A stretch of DNA of 9,162 nt, taken from Candidatus Omnitrophota bacterium. Its GTDB lineage: Bacteria > Omnitrophota > Gorgyraeia > Gygaellales > Profunditerraquicolaceae. The position numbers were made by a program, and so were the translations under genes. The notes under the pieces were generated by a model. That model did not search any database and was not told the DNA's origin. It saw nothing but the letters and a program-made list of their open reading frames with translations. Shown here one piece after another: positions 1 through 4,960 of the stretch. The stretch spans positions 1 to 9,162 of the forward strand of contig JAQTVG010000024.1 of the NCBI GenBank assembly GCA_028706895.1, given 5' to 3'. The first letter of the stretch is position 1. Every line of letters starts with the position of its first letter.

Positions 1-2
1 AT

Positions 3-36
3 AAAAAAGGTACCCTCTATTTCCTGAAAGGTACCT
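3..36 (-). repeat. GGTACC inverted-repeat hairpin with T-run (terminator-like or mobile-element end)
   Basis: On the minus strand AGGTACC (36-30) and GGTACCT (14-8) can pair as a 7-bp stem. An inner TTTC/GAAA helix (29-26 with 23-20) is separated from it by a one-sided 5-nt bulge, and TTTTTT (8-3) follows. A stem plus T-run is what an intrinsic terminator looks like for transcripts leaving the window. A bulged, nested palindrome is also typical of REP elements mobilised by Y1 (RAYT) transposases. The sequence is cut at base 1, so I cannot tell these apart. Confidence 0.5.
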
Positions 37-41
37 ATTAT

Positions 42-62
42 TTACGTGCATTTTAAAGGCAT
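42..62 (-). other. Possible six-codon ORF with ribosome site (leader peptide?)
   Basis: On the minus strand an AAGGA (73-69) sits 6 nt before an ATG (62-60) that opens a six-codon frame (MPLKCT) ending in TAA (44-42). It lies between the promoter at 92-119 and the GGTACC hairpin at 36-3. A ribosome-site/short-ORF/hairpin order recalls leader-peptide attenuation, but there are no repeated regulatory codons and a six-codon frame can arise by chance. This is inference with weak support. Confidence 0.2.
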
Positions 63-91
63 TGCCGTTCCTTTTTACGCAGAACAACTTT

Positions 92-119
92 ATTGTAACG
101 CTAAGCGGGGTTTTGTCAA
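92..119 (-). promoter_or_regulatory. Sigma-70-type promoter reading out of the left window edge
   Basis: The minus strand has a perfect TTGACA -35 (119-114), a 16-nt spacer and a TACAAT -10 (97-92). Transcription would start near 85, just downstream of the antitoxin gene, and run towards the GGTACC hairpin at 36-3 and off the window. No full gene is visible downstream inside the window. The same TTGACA/N16/TACAAT layout is used by the toxin-antitoxin promoter at 692-719. Confidence 0.6.
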
Positions 120-155
120 TGGTTTGATTCTATTTTTACGGTAGCTAAATTTCTT

Positions 156-401
156 CTACGCTTCGGCGACCTTATGCAACAGTTCAGAAATAAAAGTTTG
201 GTATTTAATACCTAGTTTCTGCGCTTTTTGTTTAATGTGCGCCAAATCGTAACTGTTTACGCGTATATTTAAAACGGCATCTCTCTTTTTGCGTTCAAGA
301 GCTTCCGCAATCTTTTGATATTCTTCCTTGCTTACCGGGACAAATTCTTCTGCGTGATCTTCAATCCAGCGCTCCTGCTTTGTTAATTTTATTATTCTCA
401 T
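156..401 (-). CDS. CopG-type ribbon-helix-helix antitoxin
   Basis: This 81-residue protein is the predicted antitoxin of a type II toxin-antitoxin pair. It should bind its toxin neighbour and, as a dimer, the shared promoter. The N-terminal part (residues 1-40) is charged and helical, with a WIEDHAEEFVPVSKEEY segment typical of the CopG-antitoxin family and probably toxin-binding. Residues 41-81 (DAVLNIRVNSYDLAHIKQKA onward) fit a ribbon-helix-helix: a short beta strand and two helices ending in YQTFISELLHKVAEA. The ATG at 401 overlaps the toxin's TAA by one base (TAATG) and has AAGGAG (414-409) 7 nt upstream, so translation is coupled. Toxin-first order matches brnT-brnA arrangements. I am confident of the RHH antitoxin role, less so of the exact subfamily. 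Confidence 0.85.
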   Translation of the reverse strand: MRIIKLTKQERWIEDHAEEFVPVSKEEYQKIAEALERKKRDAVLNIRVNSYDLAHIKQKAQKLGIKYQTFISELLHKVAEA

Positions 402-661
402 TATATCTCTCCTTTTCTCATATAAATTTTTCTCAATTTGCGGTTCGGATAGATAGTTTTCAAGAATATTCCCTGCTCTTCAAAAACAAAGGGTACTGCC
501 CATACATACCCCTTATACTCATATACTAAAACCCTTTGATTGTTACGACCAGGATGCCTTCTGATATCAAGAAGCTTAGCGCGTATGATTTCGTCAAACG
601 AAACCCCACGCGTGCGCTTTAACCGCTTACTTTTTAATGGACTCCATCTGATTTCCCACAT
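401..661 (-). CDS. BrnT-like toxin of type II toxin-antitoxin system
   Basis: This small basic protein (86 residues from ATG 661) is the likely toxin partner of the overlapping RHH antitoxin. It opens with WEIRWSPLKSKRLKRTRGVSF, resembling the W-x-x-x-K-x-x-x-N-x-x-x-H-GVSF start of BrnT proteins in the RelE/ParE ribonuclease superfamily. A beta-rich core follows (RVLVYEYKGYVWAVPFVF), then a C-terminal basic strand (FLKTIYPNRKLRKIY). BrnT-fold toxins cleave mRNA; that activity is inferred from family, not shown. An in-frame TTG at 676 would add five residues. Neither start has a clear Shine-Dalgarno and the predicted transcript begins near 685, so the mRNA is nearly leaderless. I prefer the ATG because it gives the usual WEIRW beginning. 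The gene lies directly behind the promoter and palindrome at 687-719. Confidence 0.75.
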   Translation of the reverse strand: MWEIRWSPLKSKRLKRTRGVSFDEIIRAKLLDIRRHPGRNNQRVLVYEYKGYVWAVPFVFEEQGIFLKTIYPNRKLRKIYMRKGEI

Positions 662-686
662 TAACAAATTGCGCAATGGAGTGTAT

Positions 687-698
687 ATACAATTGTAT
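687..698. promoter_or_regulatory. 12-bp palindromic operator over toxin-antitoxin -10 box
   Basis: ATACAATTGTAT is a perfect 12-bp palindrome that contains the whole -10 hexamer of the toxin-antitoxin promoter. Type II pairs with RHH antitoxins usually repress themselves by binding such short palindromes over the promoter, so this is the likely binding site of the antitoxin at 156-401. The role is inferred from position and symmetry. Confidence 0.6.
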
Positions 699-719
699 TA
701 CTTCTACGTTCTTTGTCAA
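692..719 (-). promoter_or_regulatory. Promoter of the toxin-antitoxin operon
   Basis: The minus strand carries a perfect TTGACA -35 (719-714), a 16-nt spacer and a TACAAT -10 (697-692). The predicted start near 685 is only about 9 nt before the TTG and 24 nt before the ATG candidate starts of the toxin. Both genes would be transcribed together, and the palindrome at 687-698 overlaps the -10 box. Confidence 0.7.
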
Positions 720-841
720 GCGCTTTTCTCCATCGCGCCCCTCCCTTCTCTTATAATAGACGCAGGGCATGGAAAAATCTAACAGGGTTTATTTAAAAAT
801 CAAAAGGAAATTTGGAATACCGGCTTTATGGCGGGCTGTAT
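720..841. other. Intergenic stretch without a convincing gene
   Basis: The 373-bp gap between the toxin and the nearest pilin is filled at its ends by the toxin-antitoxin promoter and a small RNA. This middle part holds no convincing gene. The only thing seen is a G-rich GGGAGGGG a few bases before an ATG on the minus strand (751-749) that opens a five-codon frame ending on the -35 box of the toxin-antitoxin promoter. That is too short to call. Confidence 0.5.
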
Positions 842-859
842 AAAAAAAGAAGCAAGAGT
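842..859 (-). terminator. Terminator-like 3' end of the small RNA
   Basis: The 3' arm of the 10-bp outer stem (ACTCTTGCTT, 859-850) is followed after one C by seven T residues (848-842) on the minus strand. The closing stem of the small RNA therefore doubles as an intrinsic-terminator stem. Its 'loop' is the whole two-hairpin junction, larger than in standard terminators, so efficiency is uncertain. Confidence 0.55.
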
Positions 860-978
860 ATTGCAAGGCTCTCACCACAGCTCTGTAGCCTTACGAGGCT
901 CTCCCTACAACTTTTGTAGCCTCACTCTTGCTTAGAAGGACAGATAACCATACGACCCTTTATTCTACCCGCCTTCTA
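842..978 (-). ncRNA. Structured small RNA with tandem bulged hairpins, family unknown
   Basis: A self-contained transcription unit of about 137 nt. From the promoter at 984-1012 the RNA would start near 978. A perfect 8-bp 5' stem pairs 979-972 with 939-932; if transcription starts at 978 the outermost base is lost. A perfect 10-bp stem (933-924 with 859-850) then encloses two hairpins, forming a three-way junction before a T-run at 848-842. The two hairpins (923-895, 29 nt; 892-865, 28 nt) look like copies of each other. Each starts AGGCTACA after its first base, has a six-pair inner helix (CTACAA/TTGTAG; CTACAG/CTGTGG), a one-sided bulge ending GAGAG on the 3' arm, and closes GCCT. The A-to-G and A-to-C changes between copies keep pairing or use G-U. 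I compared it by eye with 6S RNA, tmRNA, SRP RNA and common riboswitches and recognised none. No coding frame fits it. Function is unknown. Confidence 0.7.
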
Positions 979-983
979 ATTGA

Positions 984-1012
984 AGTATACACTATTAAAA
1001 CCTGGTTTACAA
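984..1012 (-). promoter_or_regulatory. Promoter of the small RNA
   Basis: On the minus strand TTGTAA (1012-1007), a 17-nt spacer and TATACT (989-984) form a sigma-70-type promoter. A TG one base before the -10 hexamer gives an extended -10. The predicted start, about 978-976, falls at the beginning of the RNA's perfect 5' stem. That agreement between an independently placed promoter and the folded RNA supports both. Confidence 0.65.
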
Positions 1013-1049
1013 GGGGGCGGAAAAAATTTATTTATTGTCAACGCGGGAA

Positions 1050-1451
1050 TTAATACGCATCATTAGTCCAAATCCCGGTATCAGTGCATAAGCGGATTAT
1101 GTAGGTTGTTTGAGCGTTGGGTGTTTTGCCATTTATCGTGCAACGCGAAGCATAGTTGTATGACCCTCCGTCGCACGGCCAGGCGCCTACATTATAACTA
1201 TATGAAAAGTAGTGGGTAGATGTACACCCTGCAGGAACTCCTATTCCTAATTCAGTATATGAACTCGTATAAGCGCCTTTTTCCGTATAATAAGATATCT
1301 GGGCTTTGCGGGCAGCTCCCAGGATTGCCATTGCCTCAGCAACCCTGCTTTTTTCTAATACCCGGCTATATTGAGTAAGCCCCAGCACTGCCAGGATACC
1401 TACAACAATAATTACTATGATTAATTCAAGTAAGGTAAAAGCCCTCTTCAT
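1050..1451 (-). CDS. Type IV pilin-like protein (third pilin paralog of the block)
   Basis: This 133-residue protein is a class III-signal prepilin-like protein. It has a minimal leader MKRA, a predicted prepilin-peptidase cleavage A4|F5, Glu at mature position 5 (E9) and a hydrophobic N-terminal helix LIIVIIVVGILAVLG. The helix continues into QYSRVLEKSRVAEAMAILGA, and a roughly 85-residue globular C-terminal domain follows. That domain has paired cysteines and the motif HYFSYSY ... RCTINGKTPN ... TYIIRLC, shared with the paralogs at 2823-3233 and 3238-3774. It could be a major or minor pilin or a type II secretion pseudopilin; no assembly ATPase, platform protein or prepilin peptidase is in view. 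The start gives the same 4-residue leader as the middle paralog, though no Shine-Dalgarno is visible. It lies 31 bp after the four-helix membrane protein gene and ends the block. Confidence 0.88.
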   Translation of the reverse strand: MKRAFTLLELIIVIIVVGILAVLGLTQYSRVLEKSRVAEAMAILGAARKAQISYYTEKGAYTSSYTELGIGVPAGCTSTHYFSYSYNVGAWPCDGGSYNYASRCTINGKTPNAQTTYIIRLCTDTGIWTNDAY

Positions 1452-1482
1452 AAAATTGAAGTTCTGGAAGCGATGCGCTGCT

Positions 1483-1905
1483 TTAAACGGCCGGCTGCTG
1501 CTGTTTGAATTGTTCCTTTGTCTTGGGAAGCGAGAAAAAAATGATTATTATCGCAGGATAAATCAGGCTTAGTAAAAAACCGCTGGTAGAAAAATTTTGC
1601 ATGCTGAAGAATATATCCGCCAGAAGCATAACTATTGCCAGATAAATTGTCTGGGTCCTGGCTCTTTCTTTTAATTTTAATACTCCCAGGCCCGTAACTA
1701 TCAAAGCTGCCGAAAGGAGAATCCCGTAAACCATAGACACCCTGAACATCATTATGGATTGGCCGGACGCAGCAGCGATTTTCGCGCTAGAGCCGCCAAG
1801 GGCTAATAAAAATACGAGTATATACAAAATCAACGAAATTCCGCCGAAGAAGATTACATTCAACCATCCGAATATAGTAACGCCTATCGACCTTTTCTTA
1901 TCCAT
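1483..1905 (-). CDS. Small four-helix membrane protein of unknown function
   Basis: I do not recognise a functional family. The 140-residue product starts with a short basic segment MDKKRS and shows four hydrophobic stretches at about residues 8-36, 50-76, 84-102 and 106-127. It ends in a charged, Gln-rich tail (KTKEQFKQQQPAV), so both ends are probably cytoplasmic. There are no catalytic motifs or cysteine pairs. The opening SIGVTIFGWLNVIFFG resembles small uncharacterised membrane proteins often seen in candidate-phylum genomes, an impression rather than a search result. GGAGG (1914-1910) stands 4 nt before the ATG, so the start is secure. It sits 46 bp after the VIT1-type gene and 31 bp before a pilin, all co-directional, so it is probably co-transcribed with them. 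Confidence 0.7.
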   Translation of the reverse strand: MDKKRSIGVTIFGWLNVIFFGGISLILYILVFLLALGGSSAKIAAASGQSIMMFRVSMVYGILLSAALIVTGLGVLKLKERARTQTIYLAIVMLLADIFFSMQNFSTSGFLLSLIYPAIIIIFFSLPKTKEQFKQQQPAV

Positions 1906-1920
1906 ATATCCTCCGTTTTA

Positions 1921-1940
1921 TTACAACAATCCTATTGTAA
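1921..1940. promoter_or_regulatory. Inverted repeat ahead of the membrane-protein gene
   Basis: TTACAA and TTGTAA form the outer arms of a 20-bp imperfect palindrome with an 8-bp centre, inside the 46-bp gap before the ribosome site at 1914-1910. It could be a small mRNA hairpin or an operator. The TACAA/TTGTA half-sites also occur, directly abutted, in the toxin-antitoxin operator. No T-run follows, so it is not a terminator. Confidence 0.3.
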
Positions 1941-1951
1941 CCTAAGCGCCC

Positions 1952-2809
1952 TTAAATATCAACATTGAATATTTTCCGTACTGCTAACCCTATAAAAAAA
2001 CTTACCGCTGCGACACTAAGGCTTAATGACGCCATTTCAAGGAACCTCTTTTTAAAACATAAATCCTTCGCTACTGATATATAAAAAGTAAAAATAAACA
2101 TTAACAAAAGGGCGTTTATTATGGTAAATCCCAAAGAAATGAAAACGTTATGTAATAAAAAATACGGCAAAATCAGGAATAATACTGCCCCCATATAAGT
2201 TATACCCGTATAAATGCTTGCCTTAAAAGGATTCTTGCCTGTATCTCCATGCTTGGTAGATAAGTATTCGGAGCTGGCCATGGACAAAGAAGCAGCTATA
2301 CCTGTTACCAATCCTACCACCCCTATCAGCCGCGTGTTCTGTAAAGCAAGCGTAAAACCGGCAAGCGCCCCCATAAATTCTACCAACGCATCGCTTAAGC
2401 CAAGCACAACTGAACTTATATATTTAAGCATCTCTTCATCGATGAGGCTGATAATTTCTTTTTCGTGCTTTTCCTCGTCGCGTATTATAGACTCTACTTC
2501 TGCGGATACGCCTTTTATCCGTTCATAAGTCTCTTGCGCAGTGCCCTCTCCTGATTCCATAAGCTTAAGGCCAAAATTAAGGCCGAGGAACCGGCAGATA
2601 GATACAAACCAGAATATTCTAAATTTATCCGGCACAGATTCTTCGCCGGTTATGCTTTTAAAAGTCTGGTAGTGTTTGAGCTCATCGTCAGAAATTCTTG
2701 CAAGTATCCGGCTATGCTCATTTATTTTTATAAGGCCGGATAGTTTTTTATATACAAAGTGGTCGGTCAGCTCGGTCTTCTGGATTTTTAAAATCAGTTC
2801 TTTATTCAT
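1952..2809 (-). CDS. Ferritin-like/VIT1 (CCC1-type) fusion, predicted iron or manganese transporter
   Basis: This 285-residue protein joins a ferritin-like four-helix domain (about residues 1-125) to a VIT1/CCC1 membrane domain (about 127-285), the layout of erythrin-VIT1 and MbfA-type proteins that export or sequester Fe(II)/Mn(II). Candidate diiron residues are E13 and Y20 in helix 1, E43-x-x-H46 in helix 2, E85/E88 in helix 3 and E112-x-x-H115 in helix 4. The membrane part starts with GLSDALVEF (D140 matching the conserved Asp of VIT helix 1) and has SLSMASSEYLS (M177, E181 of the VIT metal path), then three further hydrophobic segments. AGAGGAG (2824-2818) overlaps the TAG stop of the upstream pilin and lies 8 nt before the ATG, indicating translational coupling. 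Substrate and direction are family inferences. Its place between pilin genes is unusual. Confidence 0.85.
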   Translation of the reverse strand: MNKELILKIQKTELTDHFVYKKLSGLIKINEHSRILARISDDELKHYQTFKSITGEESVPDKFRIFWFVSICRFLGLNFGLKLMESGEGTAQETYERIKGVSAEVESIIRDEEKHEKEIISLIDEEMLKYISSVVLGLSDALVEFMGALAGFTLALQNTRLIGVVGLVTGIAASLSMASSEYLSTKHGDTGKNPFKASIYTGITYMGAVLFLILPYFLLHNVFISLGFTIINALLLMFIFTFYISVAKDLCFKKRFLEMASLSLSVAAVSFFIGLAVRKIFNVDI

Positions 2810-2822
2810 ATATTATGCTCCT

Positions 2823-3233
2823 CTAATAACCCGAATCGCTAGCCCAATCTCCGTCATCAATACATAACCGCAGAGTATACTGCGTACCTGCATAATCAGG
2901 CGGTTTTCCTCCTGCTGTGCACCGCCTGCAATATACATAAGCCCCGCTGTCACAATAGCCGGAATTGCCTGTTGCTAAGCCATAAAAGAAATAATGGGTA
3001 GACGCGCACGACGCAGGAGGCGACAATCCTAAAGCTGAATATGAGGTTGCATATGCGCCGTTTTGAAGATAGTATGAAGTCTGGATAGTCCGGATTTCAC
3101 CCATCATTGCCCTGGCTTCTGCAGACCTCCCCTTTTCTGTTACTTTAGTATACTGCGTAAGCCCCAAAACAGCAAGAATGCCGATTATAACAATAACTAT
3201 AATTAACTCAAGTAATGTAAAAGCCCTTTTCAT
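2823..3233 (-). CDS. Type IV pilin-like protein (second pilin paralog of the block)
   Basis: A 136-residue prepilin with leader MKRA, cleavage A4|F5, Glu at mature position 5, and a hydrophobic helix LIIVIVIIGILAVLG. The C-terminal domain has HYFFYGL, YCRRCTAGGKPPD and TLRLCIDD, matching the other two pilins of the block, with about six cysteines that could form disulfides outside the cell. The frame is open up to 3275, but I place the start at ATG 3233. That gives the family's minimal leader and falls 4 nt after the stop of the upstream pilin, whereas the longer form would overlap it and carry an odd 14-residue extension. No Shine-Dalgarno precedes 3233, so translation probably depends on coupling. 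It is closest to the 1050-1451 paralog in the first 60 residues and the STHYF region. Confidence 0.88.
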   Translation of the reverse strand: MKRAFTLLELIIVIVIIGILAVLGLTQYTKVTEKGRSAEARAMMGEIRTIQTSYYLQNGAYATSYSALGLSPPASCASTHYFFYGLATGNSGYCDSGAYVYCRRCTAGGKPPDYAGTQYTLRLCIDDGDWASDSGY

Positions 3234-3237
3234 ATTG

Positions 3238-3774
3238 TTAAAATGGGCATTTAGGCCAATTATTGTATGGCCCATACCATACGCTATCCTGATAACAATA
3301 ATACTCTAATGAGCCAGTTGCCGGATTTGTGTCAATCCTATAAATGTATGACCTGTCTGACTGCGGGCTCTTGCCTCCCGTCGTGCATCTTCTTGCTCTT
3401 ATGCCGACTTTTGAGCCATTTAACTGCTGGTAATAATAAAAATAATTGGCAGAGACGCATCCGGAAGGAAGTTGATTTGAGCTGCTGCCTATGTTCAAAT
3501 CCGCGTCAGTAATGGTCGAAACGGTGCTATTCTTTAAATAATACTCGCTCACGCTCTTAATGCAACTTCCTAAAACTGCCCTTGCTTCTGCGCCGCGCAT
3601 TTTTTCCGTTACATCGGTATATTGATTAAGGCCCACGGCCGCAAGGATACCAACAACGATAATTACTATGATTAATTCCAGCAGTGTGAAAGCTCTCTTT
3701 CGGGAGTTGGTTATTGGATTTACTTGACGGCAAAGGCAGGTTATATATTTATAGGGTTTGACGATACTGGTCAT
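3238..3774 (-). CDS. Type IV pilin-like protein with long 28-residue leader (first pilin of the block)
   Basis: This 178-residue prepilin carries the class III signal SRKRA|FTLLE with cleavage after A28 and Glu at mature position 5, followed by helix LIIVIIVVGILAAVG. The globular domain is longer than in its paralogs but keeps NYFYYYQQ, RARRCTTGGKSPQ and YIYRID, and adds a C-terminal segment with YYCYQDSVWYGPYNNWPKC. The leader is unusually long (MTSIVKPYKYITCLCRQVNP then ITNS). No ATG, GTG or TTG lies between ATG 3774 and the cleavage site, and an in-frame TAA stands three codons upstream of 3774, so this start is forced. The AGGAGG at 3804-3799 is 24 nt upstream, much farther than normal. 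It is the first gene after the promoter at 3812-3840. Whether it forms a pilus or a pseudopilus is not shown. Confidence 0.85.
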   Translation of the reverse strand: MTSIVKPYKYITCLCRQVNPITNSRKRAFTLLELIIVIIVVGILAAVGLNQYTDVTEKMRGAEARAVLGSCIKSVSEYYLKNSTVSTITDADLNIGSSSNQLPSGCVSANYFYYYQQLNGSKVGIRARRCTTGGKSPQSDRSYIYRIDTNPATGSLEYYCYQDSVWYGPYNNWPKCPF

Positions 3775-3811
3775 TATGGCTTATAAGCTTATTTTACGCC
3801 TCCTACAACGA

Positions 3812-3840
3812 ATTATACTCCTTTTGGCCAGCTTTTGCAA
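3812..3840 (-). promoter_or_regulatory. Promoter of the pilin/VIT1 block
   Basis: The minus strand has TTGCAA (3840-3835), a 17-nt spacer and a perfect TATAAT (3817-3812). The predicted start near 3805 gives a leader of about 30 nt that begins close to AGGAGG (3804-3799). It lies in the 84-bp gap after acr3, which shows no intrinsic terminator, so the pilin genes could also receive some read-through from the arsenic operon. Confidence 0.65.
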
Positions 3841-3858
3841 TTTTTTTGCTTTTTTGGC

Positions 3859-4905
3859 TTATTCGGCGAAATGCTTCTTTTTGAAATAAAGCGCTACGTG
3901 AACCAGGCCGATAAGCACAGGCACTTCAACCAATGGGCCGATAACCGCGGCAAAAGCAGCACCTGAAGAGACGCCAAAAACCGAAACCGCTACCGCAATC
4001 GCAAGCTCAAAATTATTGCTTGCCGCGGTAAATGCTAATGTCGCTGTCTTTGCGTAACCTTCGCGGGCTTTTTTACCCATATAAAACGACACCAAAAACA
4101 TCACTACAAAATAAATTAAAAGCGGCACCGCGATTCTTACAACATCAAAAGGTATTTTAACTATATACTCCCCTTTAAGAGAAAACATAACTACGATGGT
4201 AAATAAAAGCGCGATTAAGGTTATCGGGCTTATCATGGGGATAAATTTCTCTTCATACCATTTTTTGCCTTTAAACTTTAATAAAGCAACCCTCGTAATA
4301 ACCCCTGCCAAAAACGGGATACCAAGGTAAATAAAGACGCTGTTCGCAATCTGGGATATGCTGATATTTACCATAATCCCCTTTAACCCAAAAAACGGCG
4401 GAAGCACGGTAATAAAAAACCAGGCGTAAGCCGAGTAGAATATTACCTGGAATAAAGAATTAAACGCCACCAGGCCCGCGCAATACTCCGTGTCGCCCTT
4501 AGCCAACTCGTTCCAAACAATAACCATAGCAATACAACGGGCAAGCCCTATCATTATTAAGCCGACCATATATTCCGGATAACTCCTCAGGAATAAAACC
4601 GCCAGCAAAAACATTAAAACCGGGCCGATAACCCAGTTTTGAATAAGCGATAGGGCCAGCATTTTTACATTTTTAAAAATACTCCCCATCTCTTCGTATT
4701 TTACTTTCGCTAAAGGCGGGTACATCATCAGTATAAGGCCTATCGCGATAGGTATATTAGTTGTCCCCGCCTGAAACTTATTCCAGAAGCTTGCAATTTG
4801 CGGATAGAAGAACCCCCACGCAACCCCGCCTGCCATAGCCATAAAAATCCACAGGGTCAAAAACCTGTCCAAAAATGACAACTTCCTGGTAATATTTTCC
4901 GGCAT
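3859..4905 (-). CDS. acr3: Acr3-family arsenite efflux permease
   Basis: A 348-residue inner-membrane carrier of the ACR3 (arsenical-resistance-3) family that exports arsenite, probably driven by the proton gradient. It shows about ten hydrophobic helices and the family signature GLARCIAMVIVWNELAKGD. C124 corresponds to the conserved Cys required for As(III) transport in studied members. The late helices contain AASNNFELAIAVAVS and GPLVEVPVLIGLV, whose E327 matches the conserved acidic residue. Length and motifs are complete, so it should be functional. GGAGG (4917-4913) is 7 nt before the ATG. It is the last gene of the arsenic operon, 55 bp after arsG, and exports the inorganic As(III) not methylated by ArsM. 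Confidence 0.95.
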   Translation of the reverse strand: MPENITRKLSFLDRFLTLWIFMAMAGGVAWGFFYPQIASFWNKFQAGTTNIPIAIGLILMMYPPLAKVKYEEMGSIFKNVKMLALSLIQNWVIGPVLMFLLAVLFLRSYPEYMVGLIMIGLARCIAMVIVWNELAKGDTEYCAGLVAFNSLFQVIFYSAYAWFFITVLPPFFGLKGIMVNISISQIANSVFIYLGIPFLAGVITRVALLKFKGKKWYEEKFIPMISPITLIALLFTIVVMFSLKGEYIVKIPFDVVRIAVPLLIYFVVMFLVSFYMGKKAREGYAKTATLAFTAASNNFELAIAVAVSVFGVSSGAAFAAVIGPLVEVPVLIGLVHVALYFKKKHFAE

Positions 4906-4960
4906 ATTAAGGCCTCCGCTATTTATTGCGTAATCTTTATTTTTTATTCTTAAAACAACC

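Noticed and set aside
734..751. GGGAGGGG followed by a five-codon ORF (MEKSA) before the toxin-antitoxin promoter
   Set aside because: Too short to support, it runs into the -35 box of the next promoter, and no convincing promoter or regulated gene is attached to it.
540..782. 80-codon plus-strand open frame across the toxin 5' end
   Set aside because: It is antisense to the toxin and its promoter, has no ribosome site or recognisable domain, and its composition looks like a shadow frame.
842..933. The inverted repeats in the small-RNA region as a CRISPR fragment
   Set aside because: The two copies are hairpins of 28-29 nt with only a 2-nt separation, without spacer-sized gaps or cas genes.
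842..978. The structured region as a c-di-GMP, TPP, THF, guanidine or NiCo riboswitch, or as 6S RNA
   Set aside because: The conserved core sequences I know for these families are absent, and the unit ends at its own T-run with the next gene having a separate promoter.
2214..2528. 104-codon plus-strand frame
   Set aside because: It lies fully opposite the ferritin/VIT1 gene, whose domains and ribosome site are clear; the Ser-rich product has no motif.
3841..3858. Intrinsic terminator after acr3
   Set aside because: The region is rich in A on the minus strand and has no stem followed by a T-run in the direction of transcription.
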